64,000 bases of DNA from Saccopteryx bilineata (Eukaryota > Chordata > Mammalia > Chiroptera > Emballonuridae), in assembly GCF_036850765.1 (NCBI RefSeq), contig NC_089490.1, forward strand, positions 97,328,074-97,392,073. The letters run 5' to 3'. Below the pieces are notes generated by a model. That model did not search any database, was not told where the DNA came from, and saw nothing but the letters and a program-made list of their open reading frames with translations. Positions within the stretch are counted from its first letter, which is position 1; each line of letters starts with the position of its first letter. The translations under genes were made by a program, and so were the position numbers. Positions 12,029-21,560 of this stretch are shown here, in pieces.

Positions 12029-12560
12029 GGCCCTAGGGCCGGGGGCATGCTGCGCCCCTGTCCACCGGTTCCTTCGCCCCCACGCGCAGCCGGCCAAAGC
12101 CTCGCGTCCGGCTACTCTCCAGCCGTCAGTCGGGAGCACAGTGGGGCGGGCTGGGGTGGCTGGCGCGATCCCCTCGCTTGGTCCTGACGTCAAGAAGCCT
12201 CTGCCCTGCTCTCTGCCTTTCTCTCGGTCTGGCAACCCGTTACCAAGCAGCCAAAAGCTTCCTTCCAGCAGATGCAACCCTCAGCCACCCCTCTCTCTGG
12301 CTGCGCGGCGGCGCCGGGCCTCCACCCTGCGCGCACTCCCGCCTCCTCCCCTCTTCCCCTCCTCCTCCCGCCCCCCTTCCCGGGGACTGTGGCAGCGGGT
12401 GTCTCTCCGGAGGGCGCAGCTGGGGCCCGGAGCCGGAGAGGGAGGGGGGCTGAGAAGGTCGCAGCCCCACGAGGGAGGGAGGATGGGAGGGAGTGGAGAG
12501 GATGGAGGAACAGGTTGTACCGAGAGCGCTGAAACTCCCAGGGCAACCAGATGAGAATAG
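12029..12560 (-). promoter_or_regulatory. KCNA5: KCNA5 5' UTR and CpG-rich promoter
   Basis: Upstream of the KCNA5 start the sequence is strongly GC- and CpG-rich up to about 12,560, with several GGGCGG/CCGCCC-like and CCCTCC blocks. It then drops to ordinary composition. There is no TATA box at a convincing place. This is the expected CpG-island promoter of an intronless Kv1 gene; the transcription start cannot be placed from sequence alone. Confidence 0.65.
12185..12192. promoter_or_regulatory. Perfect cAMP response element (TGACGTCA)
   Basis: The palindromic CRE octamer TGACGTCA lies 157 bases upstream of the KCNA5 start codon. Rodent Kv1.5 transcription is reported to respond to cAMP through a CRE in its 5' non-coding region. 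This site is therefore a good candidate for CREB/CREM binding, but function here is inferred. Confidence 0.7.
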
Positions 12561-12793
12561 CTCTGGATTTCAGTTCACCTGGGAGCCCGCGGAACACAGA
12601 GTGGACTCCAGAGGGAATGAATTGTCATGGGTTGAAGGGATAAGGCTTTGGCTGAGTCGGATTAAGAGAGAGGAGACGACAGTCCTTTTCACTTTTCTGC
12701 CTTGGAAGAATAACGCTCTTGTTTAGGGAAAAATTTCACACTGAAGGGGGCCAGACGGAGCTATGGACCTTGACAGATAGGTAGATGACAGAT

Positions 12794-12839
12794 TATCTAT
12801 CTATCCTATCTATCTATAGATAGATAGGATAGATAGATA
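12794..12839. repeat. 46-bp perfect palindrome in a GATA/TATC repeat
   Basis: A (CTAT)n run turns at 12,816/12,817 into its own complement (TAGA)n. All 23 bases on each side pair without mismatch, including the interrupting CC/GG step. It lies about 770 bases upstream of the KCNA5 start. It could extrude as a cruciform. Confidence 0.9.
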
Positions 12840-13205
12840 GATCTACGGACCAATGGAGAAACATCTCTCTTCCCAGCTTCTCACAAACCCATCGAAAGGT
12901 ACCCGGCTGAAACCTTGCAGCGTTCCTTCCCCTGCCCTTGCTCTGGGGAAAGCCCTTATTCCCAGTTCAAACATCAGCAGTCAGCAAGACAGACCCTGCT
13001 CTGCTGGAGTCTGGAAATTTGCTGCCTAGTCTCATATCCCTGAAGAGATGCCACCCTCTCCGCAAATCCATCTGCAAAAACCTTAACAGGGAAGGGGAGG
13101 AGGGATAAAGAGACCTTGGTGAGAGCTGTTCCTGCCTGGTGGTGGCAGCTAGCAACTGTGTGGAAGTCTGTGCAGGGACGGTTTATACCAGAGAACTAGG
13201 GAGGC

Positions 13206-13234
13206 TGTGTGTGTGTGTGGGGGGGGGGGGGGGG
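13206..13234 (+). repeat. (TG)n-(G)16 simple repeat
   Basis: A short TG repeat runs straight into 16 consecutive G residues. The G-run could form a quadruplex with neighbours and is also a likely site of sequencing length error. Confidence 0.85.
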
Positions 13235-13261
13235 TAAGACATTCCCAGAAGTAGACTAATA

Positions 13262-13450
13262 ACCAACACTTACTTTACTCTATGCTTCACCAGGCCCATT
13301 CTCAGCACTGCTGTATTCCTACAACAATCTATTTTGTAAGTACTATTAGTATTCTCATTTTATAGATGAGGAAAATAAAACACAGAGAGATTGACTAACT
13401 TGCCCAATGTCATACAAGTAGAAAGTGGCAAAGCTGGGATTCAAACCTAA
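13262..13450 (+). repeat. MIR SINE
   Basis: It contains the MIR core pattern: CTCATTTTATAGATGAGGAAA, then ACTTGCCCAATGTCATACAAGTAGAAAGTGG and GGGATTCAAACC in order (each recognised in short blocks). This is an ancient mammal-wide repeat. Confidence 0.75.
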
Positions 13451-14810
13451 GCAAGCAGAATTTGGGCTCTTATTCCCTCCACTCCACTCCACTCCACTCC
13501 TCTGTAGAAATGTGTAATCCCTTTCCGGATACACGCACTCCCTCCCCCCAGCATCAGGCCCCAGAGCGTTAGTTCTCTCCTGCAAACAGCAGGGGGATGC
13601 GAAGATAACATCTAAACTCTTCTGGTTAGCACACTAGGGTATCTTCCCTGGCCGGCTCCTACAGGGTTTCAGTGGGCATCAAGAGCCATGGGCAATATCT
13701 GTCAAGGCACTTCTGGTTCCAGGTGGTTGTTGGTTTTAAGTTACCATAAAGTCACTGTGTATTTGATGTGTGATTAGTTTTGTTCCTGTATGTTTTGGGG
13801 GGTTTGTGTATGTGTATGTTACAGCCTCTTGTCTGTGATCTACACACAGGGAATGTTTTGGAAACTTGATTCTAGGTTCACCAATATTTGTTGAAATAGC
13901 AGGATGTGGACATGTCAGGGTTGGAGAAGTATATGTGCATACGGCTTTTTGAAGCGTACATGAATTTGGCGAGTGTAAATTTGTTCATTGTGTGTGACTT
14001 GGTGTGTGTAGCTGGCTGTCCTTGCCAACAGTCATGAGTGAGGAAGGGGCATGAAAGTGAAAACCAGTCTGAAGGATTTGCCGGTTGACTATGGGCCTTG
14101 CACTCCCCTCCCCAGACCACTGCCGTTCCTGTTCTTCTTTGGGTTTATGTTTTCTCTGGCTCTGAGGTTGCCAGTCGGGATCAGATCTGCCCCTGGGGAG
14201 CCTGGGCTCACTGAGCTCGCACAGGGTGATCTCAGACCTGTGGCCGTTGCATTTTGTTTACTGACTTGTGCATCTTGTAAACACAGGGACACCTTATGGT
14301 TCACGTGAGTTCTCCCTGGGCTCCATAAGAGAAAATGTCCTTTGGACCTTGCATTCCAGGGGCCCTCAGGGAGACTGTTCCCTGAAGAATCAGTACAATA
14401 TAAACAGTCCTGGAAAAGCACATAAGTCAGGCTTCCTTTAATGTGGTATTTTCCGAAATCTGCTTTCCATCCACTTACTAGCTTTCATCAATATCTTGCA
14501 AAATTACCTTCAGATGTCACATGTGGCAGCCATAGGCGTACACTGTTAGGGTCTCCCTTAAAGAAAAAACTTGCTCGTTAGCTTCAAGGAGTACAATTAG
14601 CTGCCAGCCTCAGCTGTGAGCCCCTTCTGGTTCTGCCTGGCTTTCCTGCAGAGGCTGAGCTGCTCCTGGGCAGCCCTCTGCCAGTGACAGGCACAGCAGG
14701 GTTACAAGGACCAGGCTGTGTCTGACCAATGCAGGCTCTGCACCTCGGTGGTCTTTGCTCTGGACTTCCCCACTGGATTAGCTAAGTCTTTGTAAGAAAT
14801 GCACTGCAGC
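13451..14810. other. Gene-free interval
   Basis: No gene is supported. There is a small (ACTCC)n pentamer run at about 13,480-13,500. TG-rich DNA at 13,740-14,020 has no recognisable repeat identity. Confidence 0.5.
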
Positions 14811-15185
14811 CTGACCAGGAGGTGGCACAATGGATAGAGCATTGAACTGGGAGGCAGAGGACCCAGATTTGAAACCCCAAGGTTACCAGCTTGAGTGCAG
14901 GCTTATCCGGTTTGAGCTCAGGGTCACTGGCTTGAGTGTGGGATCATAGACATGACTCCATGGTCGGTGACTTGAGCCCAAAGGTTGCTGACTTGAGCCC
15001 AAGATCACTGGCAAAAAGTCATTCACTCTGCTGTAGCCCCCTGGTAAAGGCACATATGAGAAGGCAATCAATGAACAACTAAGGTGCTGCAACAAAGAAT
15101 TGATTCTTCTCATCCCTCTCCCTTCCTGTCTGTCTGTTCCTATCTGTCCCTCTCTCTGTCTTTCTCTCTGTTTCTGTCACAAAAC
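14811..15185 (+). repeat. tRNA-derived SINE (family with repeated CTTGAGCCC motifs)
   Basis: The head CCTGACCAGGAGGTGGCACA and AATGGATAGAGCATTGAACTGG resemble the short SINE family. The body carries several spaced copies of a GGTTGCTGACTTGAGCCC-like unit before GGTAAAGGCACATATGAGAA and a CT-rich tail. The same variant occurs at 31,808, 34,303, 44,412, 60,906 and 62,245. Confidence 0.85.
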
Positions 15186-16218
15186 TCCTAATCCAACTCT
15201 TCTTCCTCCCTCTTTCTTTCCCCAGGAGTCAGATGAGCATCATGGTCTAAAGGTTTCCCCTACTGAGTTCTGCAGGTTCCTTTATCTTTCTTTTGTGACA
15301 TCCTAACAAAACGTCTTACCCTCCAAACTCCATCTCATTGTCTTCCTCAAAGAGGATACAGCTGATATGTCACAGGACTGAACCAGCTTTCTTCTCCAGC
15401 CCTCGAGTCCTAGGAGACAGGCTCCGTGACAGCACTGCTACTGCTTACTAGTGCACCATTGCCCGGGCGTCCTCAGTTCATGTGTGGAGTCGAACTGGAG
15501 TGGGGCTTACTTAGACTGTACTTCAAACAAGCTCCTCACTGTCGCTGAGGCTCCTGTCTCAGAGTCACACTCTGAGTAGCAACCTCCTCTCAAACCCCAA
15601 ATGAAGAAAGGACTATGTGCAGCACCTGAACTATGTCCCCCGGAATGAGATACACAGAGGGGAACAAATGGGAGGTCTCCTTTCAATTCCACACTGGTCC
15701 TAACAGACCACCGGAGGATTTGGAAGGTGTGCAGAACTAACAGAAAAGAATATTATTAGAAAAAGTAAGGCATTGAAAGAAAGGAAAGCTGGACTGAGAG
15801 GGAGAGGGAAGAAAAGAGAGGAGGAGAAAAAAATCCTAAATTCCACCTTTATTAATCTATTCAAAAATATTTTTTGAGTGCTTACTATGTTCAAGGCATT
15901 GTTACAGGTTCCGGGACTAAATAGATGAACAAGACAGACATATTTCCTCTGTGGGGTTATATCCTGGGGAAGGGAAAATACACTGACTGAGCATGGAATT
16001 TTACAGTGGTTGTTTAAGTACAATTTTAAGGGGTACCATCTAGAATATGGGGTGCTGTGAGAATAGTGGCAAGCTCAGCCCCACCTAGGACCCAGGGATG
16101 CTTTCTGAGGTGATGAATGGGAAAAACAATCAATTCCAGGTGGAAAAGTATGTCCCAAGGCCCCAGGGAGGAAGAGACAGGGCTGGATTGAGGAACTGAA
16201 AGAGAGCTAATGTAGCTT

Positions 16219-16408
16219 GACCTGTGCTGGTGCAGTGGATAAAACGTCGACTTGGAATGTTGAGGTTGCCGGTTCAAAACCCCAGGCTTGCCTGGTCAAG
16301 GCACATACGAGAAGCAACTACAAGTTGATGCTTTCTGCTTCTCTCCTACCCCCTTCCTTTCTCTCTCTCCTCTCTCTAAAATGAATTATAAAAATTAAAA
16401 AAGAAGAA
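16219..16408 (+). repeat. tRNA-derived SINE (short family)
   Basis: The head TTGACCTGTGCTGGTGCAG runs to a CT-rich tail and AT-rich end. Imperfect flanking copies of TAATGTAG(C)TTGAC on both sides look like the target-site duplication. Confidence 0.85.
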
Positions 16409-16671
16409 GAAGAAAGTTAATGTAGTTGACACAGAGGCTGGGGAAGAGTCTTGTGAGATCGGGTTAGAGAGGTAGAGAAAAGCCAGACCATGAAGAGCTT
16501 GCTAGGTCATGTATGTTCTCCCAGCAAGATATAATAATAGCCCCCTTTTTCCATCCTCAGATGCTTTGCTTTGTCTCTATAAAGCAGATGTACCAATATG
16601 CTTATTTTAATTCTCTCCATTACATATTTTTGCCTCTTCTCCCTCTCCACTCTCCCCATTGGAATCTCTCT

Positions 16672-16818
16672 CTCTCTTTCTGTGTGTATGTGTGTTTATA
16701 TACACACATCTGTATGTATCTATCTGTCTACTGATCCCATTTATAAATAGTATCTACTATACCATTTATCTGTCTATAGAAGATAGGTAGGTAGGTAGAT
16801 CAATCAATTGATAGAGAT

Positions 16819-16868
<50 letters not shown>

Positions 16869-16990
16869 CTGCTCACAAAAATTAGGGGATATTTTATAGC
16901 TTTATATTCACTTTGAAATATCTCCTAATTTTTGTGAGCAGTATAGATAGATATATAGATGATAGATAGATAGATAGATAGAGATAGCAA
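16672..16990. repeat. GATA-family microsatellite cluster
   Basis: CT and TG/TA repeats lead into TCTATCTGTCTA, then GTAGGTAG, and a long uninterrupted GATA run (about 16,818-16,868). After a 73-bp MITE insertion the GATA repeat resumes (about 16,942-16,985). Confidence 0.9.
16869..16941. mobile_element. 73-bp palindromic MITE (mariner-type), copy 1
   Basis: Both ends read CTGCTCACAAAAATTAGG inward, and the whole element folds into a near-complete hairpin. The right flank is TA; the left flank is GA, where TA would be expected. It interrupts a GATA repeat. An almost identical 73-bp copy lies at 18,006-18,078, which confirms the element's limits. Confidence 0.85.
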
Positions 16991-17221
16991 AGACTATATT
17001 TTGCTCATCTCTGATTTGCCTTAACAATATCAAACATGATACTATGTCCAATTGTGAATTTTAATAAGTATGTGTTGAGTGCAATTGTACTAAGAGAAAG
17101 GAGTTCCCTGTAGAGCAGAGAGGAAGAGGAAACTGAGGGATAGAAATTGGACCACAATTTCTGAGACTGGCTACATACCTATACTGATGGTGGAGGTGGG
17201 ACCTAACCAGGCAATTGTAAG

Positions 17222-17356
17222 ACTCACTTACACAGCAGTTGTAAGGCTGTGTAAGGTAAGTGTTGAACTCACTTACACAGCAGTTTTAAGGCTGTGTACG
17301 GTAAGTGTTGAACTCACTTACACAGCAGTTGTAAGGCTGTGTAAGGTAAGTGTTGA
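17222..17356 (+). repeat. Three tandem 45-bp repeats with internal hairpin
   Basis: Three units of exactly 45 bp begin with ACTCACTTACACAGC. Each contains CTTACACAGC and its complement GCTGTGTAAG 9 bases apart, so each unit can form a 10-bp stem. The middle unit has two or three substitutions. Because 45 is a multiple of three the repeat is also in frame, but I see no evidence that it is translated. Confidence 0.9.
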
Positions 17357-17929
17357 ACTAAATCTGTTTTGGACCTTTGTTCAGGTTATGTGTTACTGCA
17401 TTCTCAATCACTACACAAACTGCCCCAACTTTATGAACTAAAACAGCTTTGTGGCTAGAAACAATTTAATAGCTTGGACTGTGCAATTTAATTCCTAAAT
17501 TGGGATTAGTGTTTGAGAACTAAAGTTATTGTAGCTCTGTTTGTTATATAAGGATAAACAAAAAAAACCATGGAATCTGTTAAAATTTCATCTAAGTCAA
17601 GGAGATAAAACATTACAGAACAGGAGGAGGCAAAAATAAAATCCTGTTGGGATTATGCCACTAGTCTCTTCTGTCAAACATCAGTTTTGCTCCTCTGCCT
17701 TGGAGAGTGACAGACCTGGGAACCTGGTTGTGAAAGTGCGGAGAGGTTCCACGCAGTAGCCTGGACTCACCCCTCTGCAAACCAGGGAAGGTACTAACTG
17801 GCCAGCCTGGGGCCCTGGGCTCACGCTGCTTCTGCTGTTCCCTTCCAGGGTCACTCTGGGAGGCAGCTCTAGGCGCTGGGAGGCCTACACCCACCAACAT
17901 CCAGGCATGGCCGAGATCTTGGATTTCTT

Positions 17930-18178
17930 TTCTTTCTTTCTTTTTTTTTTTTCTTAGAGAGAGGATAGAGGGGGGAGGGGAGTGGAAAGCTTCAACTCAT
18001 CTATACTGCTCACAAAAATTAGGGAATGTTTTATCGCTTCATATTTATTTTGAAATATCCCATAATTTTTGTGAGCAGTAGAGTTGTTTCTCATATGTGC
18101 CTTGTCCGGGTTTCAAACTGGCGACCTCAGGGTTCCAGGTCAATGTTCTATCCACTGTGCCACCACAGGAGGTCAGGC
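17930..18178 (-). repeat. tRNA-derived SINE (short family), split by a MITE
   Basis: On the minus strand it runs from GCCTGACCTCCTGTGGTGGC through ACCTGGAACCCTGAGG and a B-box-like GTTTGAAACCCGG to an AT/T-rich tail. A 73-bp MITE at 18,006-18,078 interrupts it. Confidence 0.85.
18006..18078. mobile_element. 73-bp palindromic MITE (mariner-type), copy 2
   Basis: This has the same length and ends as the copy at 16,869. It is flanked on both sides by TA (18,004-18,005 and 18,079-18,080), the target duplication of Tc1/mariner transposons. It is too short to encode a transposase, so it is a non-autonomous element. Confidence 0.9.
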
Positions 18179-20418
18179 TTGGATTTCTCGAGGAAGAGGA
18201 GTACACTATGAGCTTTTTCCCAGCCCCTTTCCTATCACTCTGGTAACCAGTTATTTCAGATGACCCCTTTATCCAAGTCTCCTGTCCATCAAAGAGGACC
18301 CTGAAGAAAACCACTGCGTCTCCTCCACAAGGGAAGCTGTCACCACCAGACTGGGGAGACGTGTTCTCTCCAAACTCCCCACAGTCCCTTGGTCGGCATC
18401 TCTATAAGGAAACATGAAGGGGTTTGGAGTCAGGACAGAGGGCTCAGGACTTCTAGACCAGGAAGGGCCAAGTAGAAGGCGGTATAGTTAAAATACCCCA
18501 AAATATCTTTAAACAGAAATTTTTAAGAGGAAAATTTGATTCTTAGGTGCTTGGTAGGCTGGGTCTTACTGCTGAATGTTACAAAGCATGTACTTCTACA
18601 GCGCATTACTACAATACTAAACAAGTTATCGCAAGGGTATGCTGTCCAGCAATAATTGGGAATAGAGCAATAATCAGCAAAAGGTTAAAGCCCTCTCTCA
18701 CCTAATCCTCTCCCCCAGAGCCATTCCCCATACAGATTTGTAGTAAAAACATTTTAATGAGGGGAGCAGCTGTTCTTCCTCTCCCTGCCCTTCCCTTCTC
18801 ACTTGCCCCTCAGTTCAACACCTTGGGAAGGAAGCCCTGGAAGTGACCTTCCTTTCCTGTTTGACGGAAGCGTCAAAGGCGGGGTAAAGCAAAACACACG
18901 TTCCAAACGATGTGGTTGTGGGGTGTGGGGAGAGAATGTGACTACCGTGTTACGAGGTGGGAGCAGGAGAAGAGGTTGTGGGTTCGGGGAGAGGGAGAGA
19001 TTATGCTTAGACTGACCCAGATCTGGGCGAGACATCAGGCGACCCTTATGACTTCCAGTTTAGAGGGATTAGAATGAGAGGCCATTCACAAATCAAGGCT
19101 CCCATCTGGAGCTTGGCTTTTCCCCTCTCTGCCTCCCTCCTTCTCTCCCTTGATATATAATCTAGGAATAAATTCATTAATGGGTCCAGTGCATTTTCAG
19201 AGGGAAAACATGGAAAGGAAAGTGACCTAGATGCCCAGGGGTTGCCTCGGTCAGCCTGGTGTTCCTGCCCCCTCACTCTCCTGACTCATCGACAGAGACG
19301 CAACGTGGCTCTTTTTCTCAGGCTCTCTTTTGCTCACAGTTCATTGTGTCCTCCCTCAACACCTCTCACTATGCTCTCTGCTTGCATAAGATGAACACCT
19401 AACTTCAGAACTGTGACCCACTGGCTCCGTCCGTTATTAGGGTTGCAGGTATTCAAACTGTTTTTTACTGTCTCAGCAACAGCTGCAACTTGATTTTCCA
19501 GCTCTCTGCTCAGGAATCCCAATCAAGGAGAGCATTAACTGAGCATCGAGTATTCAATGGCTTTTCCAGCTCACATACTGCCCACACTGCATAAAGATAC
19601 ATTTATGAATTTAGGTTATATATCAAGCTAGATGAAAAAAAAAGTATTTTAGAAGTGCTAAGCAAGTGTAAGATGGTCTTATTGTCATGTAAGGAGCATC
19701 CCTGTTAAGTCTGGGGAAAAAAAATCTATGGCCACAACACAGTTGCTGCAGGCCAGGCAGACAGAGGCCTGGGTAATAGGAGTCCCAGTCCCAGCCACAC
19801 GGGGCATCTTAGGGCTCTAGCTCTGAAGATGCACTTCCCTCGCTCCCAGGAATGGCATCTCAAGAGTCAAGGTTCTCAAACTGTGGTAAGGAGTTGGTCA
19901 CCTCCCACACTGACCCCATGTGAAAATTTTCTCCTGTTGTTTAGATCCCTTCAGCCTCCCAGGGGGAGAGGTCTCAGAAGGAATGCCAAGCCAGAAGCAT
20001 CAAAATCCACCCTCAGGACGTTCTGGTCAGACCGGTCTTCCAGCCCTCCCTGTTTGCTGTCCAGCTTTCCTGTGGTCTTATAATGCTGGGGGCAGGGGGG
20101 CTTGGCACTCCTGCCCTCCTCCCTCCCTCCCTTCTTTCCCACTCCCCTCCCAGGCCTTTACTCCATACCACACACACCCTCAAGAGACACTGCTATTACC
20201 TTTAGGTAATGGAATTTGTAGAAAAAGACTCAACTCAATCTGTGTTAAGTCCAATTGCCTGAAGAGGGAATAATCATATAGGGTTTGCCAGGGAGACAGA
20301 CTTGTTTTTAAGAGAGCTATAGTGGGGTAAATGTCACTTTCTTTTTCACTGAAGACACAGGATTACTACCAACCCATTAGAACTGAGTTTCTTAATCTTT
20401 TATTAAAAATTGAGATAA
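18179..20418. other. Gene-free interval
   Basis: No gene is supported. Composition is ordinary; a C-rich stretch lies near 20,090-20,160. Short open frames show no family resemblance. Confidence 0.5.
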
Positions 20419-20845
20419 GGGCCCTGGCCGGTTGGCTCAGCAGTGGAGCGTCGGCCTGGTGTGCGGGGGACCCGGGTTCGGTTCCCGGCCAGGGCACATA
20501 GAAGAAGCGCCTATTTGCTTCTCCACCCCCCCCCTCCTTCCTCTCTGTCTCTCTCTTCCCCTCCCGCAGCCAAGGCTCCATTGGAGCAAAGATGGCCCGG
20601 GCACTGGGGATGGCTCCTTGGCCTCTGCCCCAGGCGCTAGAGTGGCTCTGGTCGCGGCAGAGTGACGCCCCGGAGGGGCAGAGCATTGCCCCCTGGTGGG
20701 CAGAGTGTCGCCCTTGGTGGGCGTGCCGGGTGGATCCCGGTCAGGCGCATGCGGGAGTCTGTCTGACTGTCTCTCCCCGTTTCCAGCTTCAGAAAAATAC
20801 AAAAAATACAAAATAATAATAATAATAATAATAAAATAAAAAAAT
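20419..20845 (+). repeat. tRNA-derived SINE (long family), well preserved
   Basis: The head GGCCCTGGCCGGTTGGCTC and B box GGGTTCGGTTCCC are close to the consensus seen across this window. The GGAGCAAAGATGGCCCGGG body follows. The tail CTTCAGAAAAATAC runs into (AATA)n. High CpG content suggests a fairly young insertion. Confidence 0.92.
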
Positions 20846-20855
20846 TTGAGATAAG

Positions 20856-21222
20856 GCCTTGGCTGGTTGCTCAGTGGTAGAGCATCGACCCAGAGTGTGG
20901 AAGTCCCAGGTTTGATTCCTGGTCAGGACACACAGGAGAAGTGCCCATCTGCTTCTCTACCCCTCCCCTTCTCCTTCCTCTCTGTCTCTCTCTTCCCCTC
21001 CTGCAGCCAAGGCTCCATTGGAGCAAAGTTGGCCCAGGGGCATGTAGGATGGCTCCATGGCCTCTGCCTCAGGCACTAGAATGGCTTTGGTTGCAATGGA
21101 GCAACAGTCCAGATGGGCAGAGCATTGCCCTCTAGTGGGCATGCCAGGTGGATCCTGGTTGGACACATGCAAGTGTGTCCCACTCTCTGCCCTCTCACTT
21201 CAGAAAAATTAAAAAAAAAGAG
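20856..21222 (+). repeat. tRNA-derived SINE (long family), diverged
   Basis: It lies directly downstream of, and in the same direction as, the previous copy. It is the same family but with most CpG sites decayed to TG/CA, so it is older. It ends in CACTTCAGAAAAATTAAAA. Confidence 0.9.
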
Positions 21223-21229
21223 AGATAAA

Positions 21230-21560
21230 AGTCACATGGCATAAAATTCATCATTTAGACTTTTTAAATGTGTGTCTCAGCAGTTTTAATATATTCACAG
21301 TGTTGTGCAACCATCCTCACCATCTGATTCTAGAATCTCCATCAATCCCCATAATCCCATACCTGTTCACAGGTGATCCCAATTTTGAATCTCTTTTTAA
21401 ACTCACGTGTCCTAACAGCTAAGAACTGTACTGAATTTTGTTTCTGGTAGTTTACATTACAAAAATACTGCAATGGAGTGTTTTATTCATGTCAACAATG
21501 CAATATTGTTTTATTGTTCGTGTGCTTTTTCAACCTGGAGATGCCTCCCAGACTCTGATG
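21230..21560 (-). repeat. Old L1 3' fragment
   Basis: It contains ATTCATCATTTAGAC, CAGTGTTGTGCAACCATC and the following TCTAGAATCTCCATC. This is the antisense signature of old L1M 3' ends; a similar fragment lies at 55,830. Confidence 0.6.

Noticed and set aside
11745..12554. 269-codon plus-strand frame over the KCNA5 promoter
   Set aside because: It arises from CpG-rich sequence with few stops. Composition is proline/arginine/serine-rich and matches nothing.
17222..17356. Tandem repeat as a CRISPR-like array
   Set aside because: The units are directly contiguous with no spacers, and the DNA is mammalian.
17187..17441. 84-codon frame across the 45-bp tandem repeats
   Set aside because: It is open only because the repeat length is a multiple of three. 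There is no homology and no gene context.
20432..20816. Many overlapping frames in SINE copies (also near 29,300, 36,500, 57,600, 58,700 and 61,100)
   Set aside because: They recur in every copy of the same tRNA-derived repeat, are GC-driven and have no protein identity.
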